Counted from the first letter of the stretch, positions 26,655-36,722 are shown. The stretch is 64,000 bases of DNA from Halosolutus amylolyticus (GCF_023566055.1 NZ_JALIQP010000002.1:1-64000); one strand, 5' to 3'. Numbers and translations: made by a program. Notes: generated from the sequence alone by a model not told the origin.

Positions 26655-27548
26655 ATGACACATTCTCGACGAACCATCCTCCAGCGCACGGGTCTCGCCG
26701 GCACGGCGATCGTCGGCGGAGCGACCGGGACCGTCGGGGCGTCCGACGACGCCCGGGTCGACGGAACGATCACGGACTTCGGCAGCCCCGTCGCGGGCGC
26801 GACCGTGACGTTCGACGGCGAGGGCGCGGGGTCGGAGGGGGAACTCACGACCGAGTCCGACGAAGACGGCTCGTTCTCCCGGACGCTCTCGCCAGGCACG
26901 TACACGATGACGGTGGCCGCCGACGGCTACGCCGAGGAAACCCGATCGGTCGCGGTCGAGTCCGGCGACGCGGTCACCGTGACCGTCCAGCTCGATCGCT
27001 CCTGGGGTCCGGGCGAGGGCGAACTCGAACTGGACGTCACGCGCCGCGGCGGCGGGCGGACGATCCCCAGTTACGTGACGGTCTACGGCGACGAGGTGTA
27101 CGGGGAATACGCACCGCGCGGCTCGATCCCGGACCCCGACCAGCACGGCCGGGGCTTCGTCGTGAGTGAGGGCTGGTGGGAGATCCGCGTCTCGAACGTG
27201 GACGGCTACAGCGACGGGTACGCGGCGGTCTACGTCCCGGCGGACGAAACCGTCCGCCCGTGGGTCCAGCTTTCTGCGGGCGAGGAGACGATCGCCCGCA
27301 TGGGAACGATCGCGGGGCGGATCCTCGGCGGATCGAGCGTCCCGATCGCCGACGCGACGGTCACCGTCGATGGCGAGCCGATCCCGATCGCGGCTGACGG
27401 AACGTTCGAAACGGACGTCGCCCATGGCCGTCACGAGGTCGAAGCGAGCGCGCCGGGCTACGAGCCCAGGCGCAGAACGGTCGAGGCCAGGTTCGGCCGG
27501 ACGACGACGCTGCCGGTACGATTCGCGACCGATTCGAACGAGTCGTAG
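26655..27548 (+). CDS. Tat-exported protein with carboxypeptidase-regulatory-like domains
   Basis: 297 residues. A Tat signal (SRRTILQRTGLAGTAIVGG) is followed by an Ala-type cleavage region. Two beta-sandwich units of the carboxypeptidase-regulatory-like type are visible: residues 35-110 (VDGTITDFGSPVAGATVTFD and PGTYTMTVAADGYAEET) and about 215-290 (GRILGGSSVPIADATVTVDG and HGRHEVEASAPGYEPRR). The middle is a further beta-rich segment. Such domains are adhesion or structural modules on exported proteins. No lipobox is seen, so it is probably secreted or loosely surface-associated. Confidence 0.78.
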   Translation: MTHSRRTILQRTGLAGTAIVGGATGTVGASDDARVDGTITDFGSPVAGATVTFDGEGAGSEGELTTESDEDGSFSRTLSPGTYTMTVAADGYAEETRSVAVESGDAVTVTVQLDRSWGPGEGELELDVTRRGGGRTIPSYVTVYGDEVYGEYAPRGSIPDPDQHGRGFVVSEGWWEIRVSNVDGYSDGYAAVYVPADETVRPWVQLSAGEETIARMGTIAGRILGGSSVPIADATVTVDGEPIPIAADGTFETDVAHGRHEVEASAPGYEPRRRTVEARFGRTTTLPVRFATDSNES

Positions 27549-27563
27549 AGAGCGGGAGATCGC

Positions 27564-29282
27564 TCAGGGGTGGGTGTAGTAGACGACCGTCTCTTCGTCG
27601 TCGTGTCGGTCTATTCTCGCGAAGCCGACGCGTTCGAACTGGACGACCTCGTCGCCTTCGAGGTCGGCGACGCCGGGTTCCGCGCGGCCGGTCACGTCGC
27701 CGTCGGGCGTGCGCATCCGGACGGGGACGCTCTCGGTCGCCGGGACCCAGTGGACGACGTCGACGTCGCCCTCGCGGACCACGTCGATGTCCTCGCCGGT
27801 GTACTGGAGGACGTCCCGGGTGTACTGGAAGCAACCCAGCCCCTTGAGCCAGACGCGCTCCTCGCGCTGAGGGAGGTCCCCGGACTCGAGCAAGACCGCA
27901 TCGTCGACGGGTATCTCGCGGACGCCGCGGTCCTCGTGGTCGGGGTGAAGCGGCGGGTTCGCCTCCGCGGGGGGACTGCCGCCGAGCGGGACCTGGGTGC
28001 CGTCGCGGACGAGGAACCGCCGATCGCTCTCGTCGTCGATCAGTTCACGGTTGTTCGCGTAGATCGAACTCATCGCGAGGTCGACGTTCGACGTCGAGGT
28101 CCCCAGTTCGACCATCGCTTCCGTGATCGCCTCACCGCGGATCCCGCGGCGCTCGAGGCTCGCCAGCGTCGGCGCCCGGGGATCGTCCCAGCCGTCGAGT
28201 TCGCCGTCGTCGATCAGTTCCTTGATCGACGAGGTGCTCATCGGGACGTCGTAGGCGTCGACCTGCACGTGGCCCCAGTGGATCACCTCGGGGTACTCCC
28301 AGTCGAAGTAGTCGTAGACGAACCGCTGTTTCTTCGCGGAGTCCTGCAGGTCGATCCCCCTGATGATGTGGGTGATGCCGATCAGGTGATCGTCGATCCC
28401 CGACTGGAAGTCGAGCATCGGCCAGCAGCGGTACTCGCTGGCCTCCTCGCGCGGGTGCGGCGTGTCGATCATCCGGAACGCGACGAAGTCCCGGAGCGCG
28501 GGGTTCTTGTGCTCGATATCGGTCTTGACCCGCAACACCATCTCTCCGCTGTCGTACTCGCCCTGGACCATCCGCTCGAACTCCGCCATGACGTCCTCGG
28601 GGTCGGCGTCGCGGTGTGGACACGATTCGCCGGCATTTTTCAGTTCGCTGAACTCCTCGGCCGGGCACGAGCAGGTGTAGGCCCCGCCCAGTTCGATCAG
28701 TTCGCGGGCGTGGTCGTAGTAGGTCTCGACCCGATCGCTGGCCCGGTAGACTGCGTCGGGCTCGAACCCGAGGTAGTCGACGGCGTCGAGTATCTGGTCG
28801 TACGCGTCGAGGTCCGGCCGCTTCGTCTCGGGATCGGTGTCGTCGAACCGGACGCAGAACCAGCCGTCGTACCGTTCCTTGTAGGTACCGATGACGGCGG
28901 GCATCCGGGCGTGGCCGACGTGCCAGGGCCCGTTCGGGTTCGGCGCACACCGCATCCGGATCTCGTCGTACTCGTCCGCGTTCGGCAGGTCGGGAAGGTC
29001 GTGCTCGTCTTCCTCGTCCTCGGCCTCGATCTCGGCCAGTTCCTCGGGGGCGAGTTCCTCGAGGCGATCGCGTTTCGCGTCGTAGTCGAGGTCGTTGACC
29101 CGACCCACGACGCCGCCGACGACGCCGGGAATCTCGTCGCCGTGTTCGCGGAAGTCGGGATTGTCGCCCATCAGCGGCCCCATGATGGCACCGACGTCGG
29201 CGTCGCTCTCGTGTTTGACCGCGTTCAACAGCGCGTGCTTCTCGGCCTCGCGTTCGACACGCTCGCGTAACTCGTCGTCCAT
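27564..29282 (-). CDS. gltX: Glutamyl-tRNA synthetase
   Basis: 572 residues, archaeal/eukaryotic type. An archaeal N-terminal extension is followed by the Rossmann core with the HIGH-type motif HVGHAR (about 120) and FDDTDPETKRP, and the KMSKS-type loop MSTSSIKE (about 347). The C-terminal half is the beta-barrel anticodon-binding domain characteristic of the archaeal enzyme. Archaeal GluRS charges tRNA-Glu, and usually tRNA-Gln for later transamidation. Convergent with the carboxypeptidase-like-domain gene, 15 bases apart. Confidence 0.97.
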   Translation of the reverse strand: MDDELRERVEREAEKHALLNAVKHESDADVGAIMGPLMGDNPDFREHGDEIPGVVGGVVGRVNDLDYDAKRDRLEELAPEELAEIEAEDEEDEHDLPDLPNADEYDEIRMRCAPNPNGPWHVGHARMPAVIGTYKERYDGWFCVRFDDTDPETKRPDLDAYDQILDAVDYLGFEPDAVYRASDRVETYYDHARELIELGGAYTCSCPAEEFSELKNAGESCPHRDADPEDVMAEFERMVQGEYDSGEMVLRVKTDIEHKNPALRDFVAFRMIDTPHPREEASEYRCWPMLDFQSGIDDHLIGITHIIRGIDLQDSAKKQRFVYDYFDWEYPEVIHWGHVQVDAYDVPMSTSSIKELIDDGELDGWDDPRAPTLASLERRGIRGEAITEAMVELGTSTSNVDLAMSSIYANNRELIDDESDRRFLVRDGTQVPLGGSPPAEANPPLHPDHEDRGVREIPVDDAVLLESGDLPQREERVWLKGLGCFQYTRDVLQYTGEDIDVVREGDVDVVHWVPATESVPVRMRTPDGDVTGRAEPGVADLEGDEVVQFERVGFARIDRHDDEETVVYYTHP

Positions 29283-29340
29283 TATCGATCGGTAAACGGG
29301 CCCTGCCCAAAACAGCCGCGATGTCGGTCGCGCAAACCCG

Positions 29341-30027
29341 TCAGTCCCCGCTTTCGTCGTCTGCCCCGGCGAGGTCGTCCCCCCCGCTTGCGTTCCCGCC
29401 CTCGAGATCGTCCCCGTATACCTTCGAGTTCATGATATTGTTCCAGAGCGTGACCTGGTCCATATCGATCCCGTTGCCGGCAGTGTCGTTCCCTGCCGTC
29501 TCATCCTCGTCAGCCCCGTCGTCCTCCCTGGCCGCGTCGTCCGTCTCGTTCGGATTCGACCCGTCGGTGTCGTATCGGCGAATCCACTCCGTGTCGATCC
29601 CCCACCCGTAAGCCTGGCCGTCGAAGGGGTTCGTGATCTCGCAGGTCAGGAACGAAATCTCCGAGCCGCGTTCGATCAGCGCCTGTTTGTACACCTGGTA
29701 GACGATCATGATCTCCTCGTCGGACTCCTCGACCGTCTCCGCGTCCGATCGGTAGAGAAGCACCAGTTCGTCGCCGTCACCCTGCTCGTCGCGAACGAGC
29801 GTGTCCACGTCGATCCCGTTCTCCTCGAGGAAGTGGTAGAACTCGCCGGGCGTCCCCTCCCGGGGTTCGCTCGGCTCTTCGGGGTCGATCTCGTACCGGG
29901 AGGGTGAGGAGCCGAGTACCGAGCCGAGACAGCCGGCGGTCGCGATCGTTCCGACGGCGGCTACGCCGCCCAGGAACCGGCGGCGGGTCGGGCTGCCAGC
30001 GGGGATGCGAGGGGAGTCGTCCGTCAT
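29341..30027 (-). CDS. Tat-exported lipoprotein of unknown function
   Basis: 228 residues from the ATG at 30027. SPTRRRFLGGV and the lipobox ATAGC (Cys 33) mark a Tat-translocated lipoprotein. The mature part begins with acidic linker sequence, contains a compact domain with FYHFLEENGIDVDTLVRDEQ and VLLYRSDAE, and ends in a Gly/Asp/Ala-rich, probably disordered stretch. I do not recognise the domain. It lies between gltX and idsA on the same strand. Confidence 0.72.
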   Translation of the reverse strand: MTDDSPRIPAGSPTRRRFLGGVAAVGTIATAGCLGSVLGSSPSRYEIDPEEPSEPREGTPGEFYHFLEENGIDVDTLVRDEQGDGDELVLLYRSDAETVEESDEEIMIVYQVYKQALIERGSEISFLTCEITNPFDGQAYGWGIDTEWIRRYDTDGSNPNETDDAAREDDGADEDETAGNDTAGNGIDMDQVTLWNNIMNSKVYGDDLEGGNASGGDDLAGADDESGD

Positions 30028-30171
30028 GGCACTCACTCGTGATAGCACCCGCAAAAAGTCCCGGTCGATATCGAGCGGTGAGTCGCGACCCGCATCGTCG
30101 GTAGCGGCGATCGGCCAGCATCGACGGTGTCAGCCGCGCCGATCGACCGCGATCGACTGACTTCGGCGCCG

Positions 30172-31230
30172 TCAGTACCCGCGCTCGATCAGGTAGTCCG
30201 CGAGGTCGCACAACTGGGCGCAAGCCTCGTTGTCCGGCAACACGTCGAGCCGGCCTTTCCCCTGGCGGACCAGGTCGCGAGCCGTCTCGTTCGCGTACGA
30301 GATCGAGCCGGCGGTCTCGAGTTCGGCGACGGCGTCGTCGATCTCGGACTCGGTGACGGCGTCCACGTCGGTCGTGTCGACCAGGTCCTCCACGTCGAGG
30401 CCGTGCTCGCGAGCGTGGACCGTGATCAGCGTCTGCTTGTTCTCGACGAGGTCGCTACCGCGCTGTTTCCCGAGTTTCTCGCTCGGGACCGTCAGGTCCA
30501 GGACGTCGTCCTGGATCTGGAACGCGCGGCCGATGTCGAGTCCGTAGCCGTAGAGGGCGTCGATCGTCTCGTCGTCGGCCCCCAGCAGGACTGCGGGGAG
30601 ACACGCGGAGGCGGCGTACAGCACCGCCGTCTTCTGTTCGACCATCTCGAGGTACTCTTCGGGCGAGACGTCCTCGCGCTCCTCGAAGGTCACGTCGAGC
30701 GACTGCCCCTCACAGATCTCCGTACAGGTCCTCGCGAGGACCCCGAGCGCCTCGACGACCCGATCGGGCTCCGCGCCGGTCTCGAGCATGATCTCGAAGG
30801 CCTTCGAGTAGAGGGTGTCACCTGCGAGGATCGCGGTCTCCAGGTCGTATTCCTTGTGGACCGCGGGGACGCCCCGACGAAGGTCGTCGTCGTCCATGAT
30901 GTCGTCGTGGATCAGCGTGAACGACTGGATGACCTCGACGCTGACGGCCGCCGCCATGACGTCGATCGTGGACGCCGCGTCCCCGGCGACCGGCGGGAAC
31001 GAACGGTAATCCCGGCTCATCGGCTCGACGTCGGCGAGCGCCTCGGCGGTCGTCAACAGGACCGCCGGCCGGAGTCGCTTGCCGCCGGCGTCGAGCAGGT
31101 AGCGCGATGCCTCGTAGAGCCGTTCCGGCCGCTGGATCGGGAGTTCGTCCGGAATCGCGTCGTTGACCTGCTCGCGGCGTTTCCGGACCGCCTCGAGTAC
31201 CGCTTCTTCTCGTGCCTCGGGGCTCGTCAT
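30172..31230 (-). CDS. idsA: Geranylgeranyl diphosphate synthase-type polyprenyl synthetase
   Basis: 352 residues from the ATG at 31230, one base after the rnj stop; an ATG at 31242 would overlap rnj. The first Asp-rich motif LIHDDIMDDDDLRRG and the second FQIQDDVLDL are intact, as is GKRLRPAVLL. The enzyme condenses IPP with allylic diphosphates to make the C20 chain of archaeal membrane lipids. It is directly downstream of rnj, the order known from other haloarchaea. Confidence 0.94.
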   Translation of the reverse strand: MTSPEAREEAVLEAVRKRREQVNDAIPDELPIQRPERLYEASRYLLDAGGKRLRPAVLLTTAEALADVEPMSRDYRSFPPVAGDAASTIDVMAAAVSVEVIQSFTLIHDDIMDDDDLRRGVPAVHKEYDLETAILAGDTLYSKAFEIMLETGAEPDRVVEALGVLARTCTEICEGQSLDVTFEEREDVSPEEYLEMVEQKTAVLYAASACLPAVLLGADDETIDALYGYGLDIGRAFQIQDDVLDLTVPSEKLGKQRGSDLVENKQTLITVHAREHGLDVEDLVDTTDVDAVTESEIDDAVAELETAGSISYANETARDLVRQGKGRLDVLPDNEACAQLCDLADYLIERGY

Positions 31231-31231
31231 A

Positions 31232-32584
31232 TCAGTCGACAAGCTGGATGAGGTTCCCGTTGCGCGTGACGTGGAGGTCCCGGCCGAGCTTGTACCCCTC
31301 GCTCTCGCAGAGGTTGACGTAGCTCGAGTAGCCGCTCATGTCCTGGTGGGCGGGAATGACGTGCTGAGGCTGGAGCGCGTCCAGCATCTCGTAGTGGCCC
31401 TCCTGGTTGAGGTGGCCCGAGACGTGGATGTCGTCGTAGACGCGAGCGCCCTGCATGCCCAGCAGCTTCTCTGCCTGGTAGCGCTGACCCTCGTTGGTCG
31501 GCTCCGGAATGACCCGCGCCGAGAAGACGACCTTGTCGCCGTCGTCCAGTTCGTAGGGGGTCTCGCCGCGGGCCATCCGCGTGAGCATCGCCCGGGGCTC
31601 GCCCTGGTGGCCGGTGACGACGGGCAGGAAGTTCTCCTTGCCCTCGTTCATGATCCGCTTGAACGTCCGGTCGACGGACTTGCGGTGGCCGAACATCCCG
31701 AGATCCTCGGGGAAGTCGATGAAGTCGAGTCGCTCGGCGGTCCCGGAGTACTTCTCCATCGAGCGGCCCAGCAGGACGGGCTGGCGGCCGATGTCCTTGG
31801 CGAACTCGACGAGGCTCGTCACGCGGGCGATGTGACTCGAGAACGTCGTGGCGACGATGCCGCCGTCGTAGTCCTCCATGCTGTAGAGGACGTCGCGGAG
31901 GTGTTCGCGGGCGACGTTTTCGGAGGGTGTCCGGCCCTTCTTGTTCGCGTTCGTACAGTCCTCGATGTAACAGAGGACGCCGTTGCCCTCGCGCCCGATC
32001 TCGCGGAACCGCTTCATGTCGATCGGGTCGCCGATGACGGGCGTGTGGTCCATGCGCTTGTCCAGCCCGTAGACGACTGCGCCTTCGGGCGTGTGCAGGA
32101 CCGGGTTGATCGCGTCGATGATCGAGTGAGTGACGTTGACGAACTCGAGTTCGACCTGCCCGGAGTCGCCGATCGACATCGTCTCGCCGGCGTCCATCTT
32201 GATGAGGTCGTTCTCGACGCCGAACTTCTGCTCGCCCTCGATCTGCTGTTTGACGAGTTCGATCGTGAAGGGGGTGGCGACGACCGGTGCGTTGTACCGG
32301 TGGGCCAGCTTGGAGATGGCGCCGATGTGGTCCAGGTGGCCGTGGGTCGGCACGATGGCCTGAACGTCGCCCTCGAGATCGGACATGATCCGGTCGTCGG
32401 GGATCGCGCCCATGTCGATCAGGTCGAGACTGTGCATCCGCTCGGTTTCGACGTTGTCGTGGATCAGAACCTGCGAGAGGTTCAGTCCCATGTCGAAGAT
32501 GACGACGTCGTCACCGGCGCGGACGGCAGTCATCTGCCGTCCGACTTCCTCGTAACCGCCAATCGTTGCAATTTCGATTTCCAT
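31232..32584 (-). CDS. rnj: Ribonuclease J (beta-CASP)
   Basis: 450 residues, the archaeal RNase J length. The metallo-beta-lactamase signature [10 protein letters not shown] is at about residue 78 and [12 protein letters not shown] marks the beta-CASP region; [10 protein letters not shown] and VIPAHQDM supply the last metal-binding His residues. It is a 5'-3' exoribonuclease in mRNA turnover and probably rRNA maturation. Operon with idsA, one base apart. Confidence 0.96.
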   Translation of the reverse strand: MEIEIATIGGYEEVGRQMTAVRAGDDVVIFDMGLNLSQVLIHDNVETERMHSLDLIDMGAIPDDRIMSDLEGDVQAIVPTHGHLDHIGAISKLAHRYNAPVVATPFTIELVKQQIEGEQKFGVENDLIKMDAGETMSIGDSGQVELEFVNVTHSIIDAINPVLHTPEGAVVYGLDKRMDHTPVIGDPIDMKRFREIGREGNGVLCYIEDCTNANKKGRTPSENVAREHLRDVLYSMEDYDGGIVATTFSSHIARVTSLVEFAKDIGRQPVLLGRSMEKYSGTAERLDFIDFPEDLGMFGHRKSVDRTFKRIMNEGKENFLPVVTGHQGEPRAMLTRMARGETPYELDDGDKVVFSARVIPEPTNEGQRYQAEKLLGMQGARVYDDIHVSGHLNQEGHYEMLDALQPQHVIPAHQDMSGYSSYVNLCESEGYKLGRDLHVTRNGNLIQLVD

Positions 32585-32927
32585 GGTCGTTGTACTGAAA
32601 GCCGCGTATGGACTCTCATCGAAACGGTCCGCGGACTCCCGGTTGTGCGGCCCCGGCGTCTTTCAGCGCGTTGGCCATCCCGCTATGCGCTCGTGGCGGC
32701 GATCGCCGCCGATCGGCCCACGGCACCGCCGTGAGCCGCGAACGCACTTGCCCGCGGGTTTCGCTAGTGGCCACTACACGCCCGGGTGTTAAAAACGCAG
32801 TGGGTTGACCACGCCTCGACCGAATACCGTCACGCCGTCGAACGGCGAGCGTAGACGGCCCCCTCGACCGGCAGTTTCCTTCGCACATCCATAAATATTA
32901 ATTACAGTGGGGTAATAGTACATTGGC
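32585..32927. other. Divergent intergenic region between rnj and exported hydrolase
   Basis: 343 bases without a supported gene. On the minus strand TTTTTAA (32789-32795) is a candidate TATA box for rnj-idsA, which implies a leader of about 180 nt. On the plus strand the TATA box at 32891-32900 serves the hydrolase gene. The remainder shows nothing recognisable. Confidence 0.5.
32891..32900 (+). promoter_or_regulatory. TATA box of exported hydrolase gene
   Basis: ATAAATATTA, centred about 33 bases before the ATG at 32928; strong and well placed. Confidence 0.6.
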
Positions 32928-33836
32928 ATGCCACATCACACCACAGAATCGGAGTCGACATCGACGACACCCTCACGACGGACCGTCCTTCGAGGAACCG
33001 GCGCGCTGCTCGTCGGCACCGGTACGATCGCGGCGGCGAGTGCGCCCGTTTCGGCGGGGAAGAAAGACAGTTGCGACGACCCGCCGCTGTCCTATCCGCG
33101 GGTAACGACCCGCGGTCACTTCGACACGACGTGGTACGGGAGCGTCGTCCTGACCGACGGCAATACGGCCACCAACTTCGAGTACGCCGGAGACGGGATT
33201 CCGGGCGTTCACACCGATCCCGAGGACGAACTCCTGATTCACGCCCACGGCTGGAACAACGACCTGGAGGGCGGCGTCTGCTCGGTCAGCGAGGCCGGCG
33301 AGACGTTCGCGGCCGAAGGATACGACTTCCCCGTCGTCGGCTACAGCTGGGACGCGGATTTCGGCTGGTACAACGCGACCGAAATCGCCGAACGGAACGG
33401 CGCGAAACTGGCAGCCTTCCTGAGCGGGTACGCGGACGCGAATCCCGACGTCACGCTCCGCGTGTGCAGTCACTCGCTCGGTGCGCGAGTCGCTCTCAGC
33501 GCCCTGCAATCGCTCGACGCCTGGGGCCGGTCCGACGTCGTCGAATCGACGGTTCTGCTCGGCGGTGCAGCCGACGAGGACGCCGTCTCGATGGAAGGGC
33601 AGTACGGATCGAACATCGAAGCCGCGACCGGACGACTGGACAACTTCTGGATGGAAGACGACGACGTCCTCGACTGGGCGTACAGCACCGCCGAGTGGGG
33701 AACCGCCGTCGGGGCCGCCGGCGTCGACGGAACGCCGCCGGTGAACTACACCGACCACAACGTCGATTACGTCCCGGACCACTTCAGCCACTACAAAGAA
33801 GACGGCTGTCTCCACGAGGTCGTCGACACGTTCTGA
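32928..33836 (+). CDS. Tat-exported alpha/beta hydrolase
   Basis: 302 residues. The Tat signal SRRTVLRGTGALLVGTG precedes an Ala-rich cleavage region ending near ASAPVSAG. The mature protein has an alpha/beta-hydrolase outline: LLIHAHGWNND for the oxyanion strand, then the nucleophile elbow in CSHSLGARVAL (Ser-His-Ser-Leu-Gly). A late Asp in VDGTPP and a His in DHFSHY are candidates for the rest of the triad. Probably a secreted esterase or lipase-like enzyme; substrate unknown. It is on the opposite strand between ipk and rnj, genes that are neighbours in other haloarchaea as I recall. Confidence 0.8.
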   Translation: MPHHTTESESTSTTPSRRTVLRGTGALLVGTGTIAAASAPVSAGKKDSCDDPPLSYPRVTTRGHFDTTWYGSVVLTDGNTATNFEYAGDGIPGVHTDPEDELLIHAHGWNNDLEGGVCSVSEAGETFAAEGYDFPVVGYSWDADFGWYNATEIAERNGAKLAAFLSGYADANPDVTLRVCSHSLGARVALSALQSLDAWGRSDVVESTVLLGGAADEDAVSMEGQYGSNIEAATGRLDNFWMEDDDVLDWAYSTAEWGTAVGAAGVDGTPPVNYTDHNVDYVPDHFSHYKEDGCLHEVVDTF

Positions 33837-33894
33837 CCGGGTGGAGCCGTGTACGGGATCCGGAGACCCAGGTCGCTGGTGTCCCGGGCGAGGC

Positions 33895-34647
33895 CTACCC
33901 GATCGTCGTCCCCGGATCCGCTCCGGCGAGGAAGCCGTCGAGATCCTCGAGCCCGAAGATCGACGCCTCGGCCTCCAGTTCGAGCAGCGCCCGGACCTTC
34001 GCGGCCATCCCGCCGGTGACGTCCGTCGAATCGCTCTCCCCGAGCACGTCCGCCACGTCGTCGTACGACCCGATCCGATCGATCACGGCGTCCTCGTCGT
34101 CGAGGACCCCCGGCACCGTCGAACAGAGGCCGATCCGATCGGCCCCGAGATCGCGTGCGAGTGCCGCCACGAGTTCGTCCCCGCTGACGATCGTCACCCC
34201 CTCACCCGCGTGGGCGATCACGTCGCCGTGTAAAACGGGGACGAACCCCTCCGCGAGCAACGTCTCGACCTGACCGGTCGGGAGCGTCAGTTCGCTCTCG
34301 CCGTCACGGTGGCCCCCCGAGAACGGATGGACGGGAACGGCCGCGACGTCGCGCTCGTGCAGTCGCGAGAGGACGAACCTGTTGAGCGTCGTCATCGCGC
34401 CGTGGATGTCGAGCACGGCACCCGCGTCGTGGGTTCCGCCCGTCGTGCTGACGCCGTGCTCGCTCGCGTTGTGGTGGCCGAAACTCCCGCCGCCGTGGAC
34501 GATCACGAGTCCGTCTGCGAGCGCGTCGCCACCCGCATCGAGCGCGGCCGCGATCGCGTCCGCCGCTCGAGCGAGTGCCGCACCGTCGAGGGTCTCCGCC
34601 CGATCCTTGTCCGTGACGACGCTTCCGCCGAGTTTCAGGACGATCAT
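33895..34647 (-). CDS. ipk: Isopentenyl phosphate kinase
   Basis: 250 residues, amino-acid-kinase fold. KLGGSVVTDKD at the N terminus, VIVHGGGSFGHH with the His that distinguishes isopentenyl phosphate kinases, and DVTGGMAAKV near the C terminus are all present. It phosphorylates isopentenyl phosphate to IPP in the archaeal mevalonate pathway. Its start overlaps the mvk stop (ATGA); this gene pair supplies idsA with precursor. Confidence 0.95.
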   Translation of the reverse strand: MIVLKLGGSVVTDKDRAETLDGAALARAADAIAAALDAGGDALADGLVIVHGGGSFGHHNASEHGVSTTGGTHDAGAVLDIHGAMTTLNRFVLSRLHERDVAAVPVHPFSGGHRDGESELTLPTGQVETLLAEGFVPVLHGDVIAHAGEGVTIVSGDELVAALARDLGADRIGLCSTVPGVLDDEDAVIDRIGSYDDVADVLGESDSTDVTGGMAAKVRALLELEAEASIFGLEDLDGFLAGADPGTTIG

Positions 34648-35630
34648 TCGAGTCGCTTCACCCCTTCCTCCGCGAGTTCGGCGCGGAACGCTTCCTCACA
34701 GCCCGGCGTAAAGGAGAGGGCCGTCTCGGTCTCGTCGGTCGGGTCCAGGGCGACGATACAGCCGCCGCCGCCCGCACCGGTCAGTTTCGCCCCGTAGGCC
34801 TCCGCGTCGCGGGCCGCCCAGACCATCGCGTCGAGTGATCGCGACGAGACGCCGAGCGCCGCCAGGAGGCCGTGGTTGAAGTCCATCAATCGCCCGAGTT
34901 CTTCGATATCGCCGTCCGCGAGCGCCTGTTCGCCGTTCCGGACGACGTCGCCGATCGCCTCGACCGTGTCCGCCGCGAACTCGTACTCCTCGCGCAGGCC
35001 GCGCACGCCCGCCACCAGTTCGCCCGTATCGCCCGCGCCGCCGTCGAACCCGATCACGATCGGCAGGTCGGGGGCCTCGATCGAGCGGCAGTCGTCGCCC
35101 TCGACCCTGACCGCGCCGCCGGTAGCCGAACAGAACGTGTCCGCACGCGAGGCCTGGCCGTCCTGGACCGCATACTCCGTCTGGAAGGCGCGCTCGGCGA
35201 GTTCGTCGGTGTCGAGCGTGACGCCGAGTTCCCGCGTGGCCGCGTCGATCGCAGCCACGACGACGGCCGCCGAGGAGCCGAGCCCTGCACCCAGGGGAAT
35301 GTCGCTCTCGATCGTCACGTCGAAGCCGACGTCCGCCTCGCCGGTGACCTCGCGTACCTGTTCGATCGCGCCGTCGACGTACCCCATGGCCGCGCTGACG
35401 AGCGACTGGGGGACGTCGACGTCCGGTTGATCGTCCGGGTTCGCGCCGTACTCGACCGTAAAGCCGTTCAGGCTGAGATCTTCCGAGTTGACGCGTAACT
35501 TCCCGTCGTCGCGTCGTCTGGCGTCGACCCGGGCCCGCCGCTCGATCGCACACGGCACCGCGGGTTCGCCGTAGACGACTGCGTGCTCCCCGAAGAGGTA
35601 TACCTTGCCGGGGGCGCTCGAACGTGTCAT
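34644..35630 (-). CDS. mvk: Mevalonate kinase
   Basis: 328 residues, GHMP kinase family. The substrate-binding start APGKVYLFGEHAVVYGEPAV, the ATP-binding PLGAGLGSSAAVVVAA (about 115) and the C-terminal KLTGAGGGGC are intact. It converts mevalonate to 5-phosphomevalonate at the head of isoprenoid lipid synthesis. Operon with ipk. Confidence 0.96.
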   Translation of the reverse strand: MTRSSAPGKVYLFGEHAVVYGEPAVPCAIERRARVDARRRDDGKLRVNSEDLSLNGFTVEYGANPDDQPDVDVPQSLVSAAMGYVDGAIEQVREVTGEADVGFDVTIESDIPLGAGLGSSAAVVVAAIDAATRELGVTLDTDELAERAFQTEYAVQDGQASRADTFCSATGGAVRVEGDDCRSIEAPDLPIVIGFDGGAGDTGELVAGVRGLREEYEFAADTVEAIGDVVRNGEQALADGDIEELGRLMDFNHGLLAALGVSSRSLDAMVWAARDAEAYGAKLTGAGGGGCIVALDPTDETETALSFTPGCEEAFRAELAEEGVKRLE

Positions 35631-35755
35631 GCCCGGCCGTTCGCACGACGATGGTTAATAGCTGTCTGTCTCTCCGATCGACCGCTCCCGGCCCGGGTCG
35701 GCCGTTTCTCCCGCGGTGACTGGACTTATGTCCGCGTCGTCCGAATCCGGGGACG

Positions 35756-36679
35756 ATGTCACTGGTCTTGCCGAGCGAACTCGTCGTCGAGCGGTTCCTG
35801 CCGGCCGTCCGGGGGATGCTCGCCCGTCGGCTCGCCGATCGCGGCCTCACCCAGCAGGAGATCGCCGCCCACCTCGGCGTCACCCAGGCCGCCGTCAGCA
35901 AGTACGTAAGCGGCGATCCCGAGGGAGACGATCGCTTTCGCGAGGATCCCGAGACGGTCGCGACCGTCGATCGGATCGCCGACGGCCTCGCGAGCGGCGA
36001 GCTGGACGGCTACGACGCGCTCGCCGAACTGGTCGCGCTCGTCCGCCAGCTGGAGGATCGGGGTCCGGTCTGCGAACTCCACGAGGAAGAGATGCCCGAA
36101 CTCAGGGGGCTGGGCTGTGACCTCTGCGTCCGCGGCCTCGACCCGGACGTCCGCGCCGAACGCGACGTGCTCGCGTCCGTCCGCACGGCTGCGCGATCGC
36201 TCGCCTCGATCCCCGGCATGGCCGACTACGTCCCGAACGTCGGCACCAACGTCGGCACGTGCCTGCCCGACCCGCGCGACGAGACCGACGTCGCCGCGAT
36301 CCCCGGCCGGATCTACGCGATCGGCGGGCGGATCGAGATTCCCGCCAACCCCGAGTTCGGCGCCTCGAAACACGTCGCCACCGCGATCCTGGCCGCCACC
36401 GACGCCGACCCGGCCGTTCGGGGTGCGACGAACGTCGAAACCGACGACGCGATTCTCGACGCCGCCCGATCGTACGGGATCGAACCCCTCGAGTTCGACG
36501 CCGACTACGACGATCGGGGCGCACACCTTCGATCGCGGTTCGACGATCGGGGCGACGTTCCGCGAGTGGCCTACCACCGCGGGGCGTTTGGTATCGAACC
36601 CGCGACGTACGTCTACGGCGAAACGGCACTCGACGCCGTCGAGACGCTCGGGGACCTGCTCGAGGAAGCTTCCCGGTAG
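35756..36679 (+). CDS. ThiR-like regulator: helix-turn-helix plus ThiN domain
   Basis: 307 residues. The N terminus has a helix-turn-helix (GLTQQEIAAHLGVTQAAVSK, about 27-46). A Cys-containing segment (CELHEEEMPELRGLGCDLC) follows, and the C-terminal 170 residues match the ThiN thiamine-phosphate synthase domain (NPEFGASKHVATAIL and VAYHRGAFGIEPATYVYG). In archaea this fusion is the thiamine-biosynthesis repressor ThiR, where ThiN senses thiamine phosphate. A TATA-like ACTTATG about 28 bases upstream supports leaderless initiation. No thi gene is in the window. Confidence 0.85.
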   Translation: MSLVLPSELVVERFLPAVRGMLARRLADRGLTQQEIAAHLGVTQAAVSKYVSGDPEGDDRFREDPETVATVDRIADGLASGELDGYDALAELVALVRQLEDRGPVCELHEEEMPELRGLGCDLCVRGLDPDVRAERDVLASVRTAARSLASIPGMADYVPNVGTNVGTCLPDPRDETDVAAIPGRIYAIGGRIEIPANPEFGASKHVATAILAATDADPAVRGATNVETDDAILDAARSYGIEPLEFDADYDDRGAHLRSRFDDRGDVPRVAYHRGAFGIEPATYVYGETALDAVETLGDLLEEASR

Positions 36680-36722
36680 TAACGGACATCTGATCGCTCC
36701 GCGTGAACGCGGCGGGGGAGTA

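Noticed and set aside
27570-29270. Long open frame antisense to gltX
   Set aside because: Same shadow effect; gltX has the HIGH and KMSKS-type motifs.
31163-32734. Long plus-strand frame over rnj
   Set aside because: Antisense to RNase J, which has an intact metal signature.
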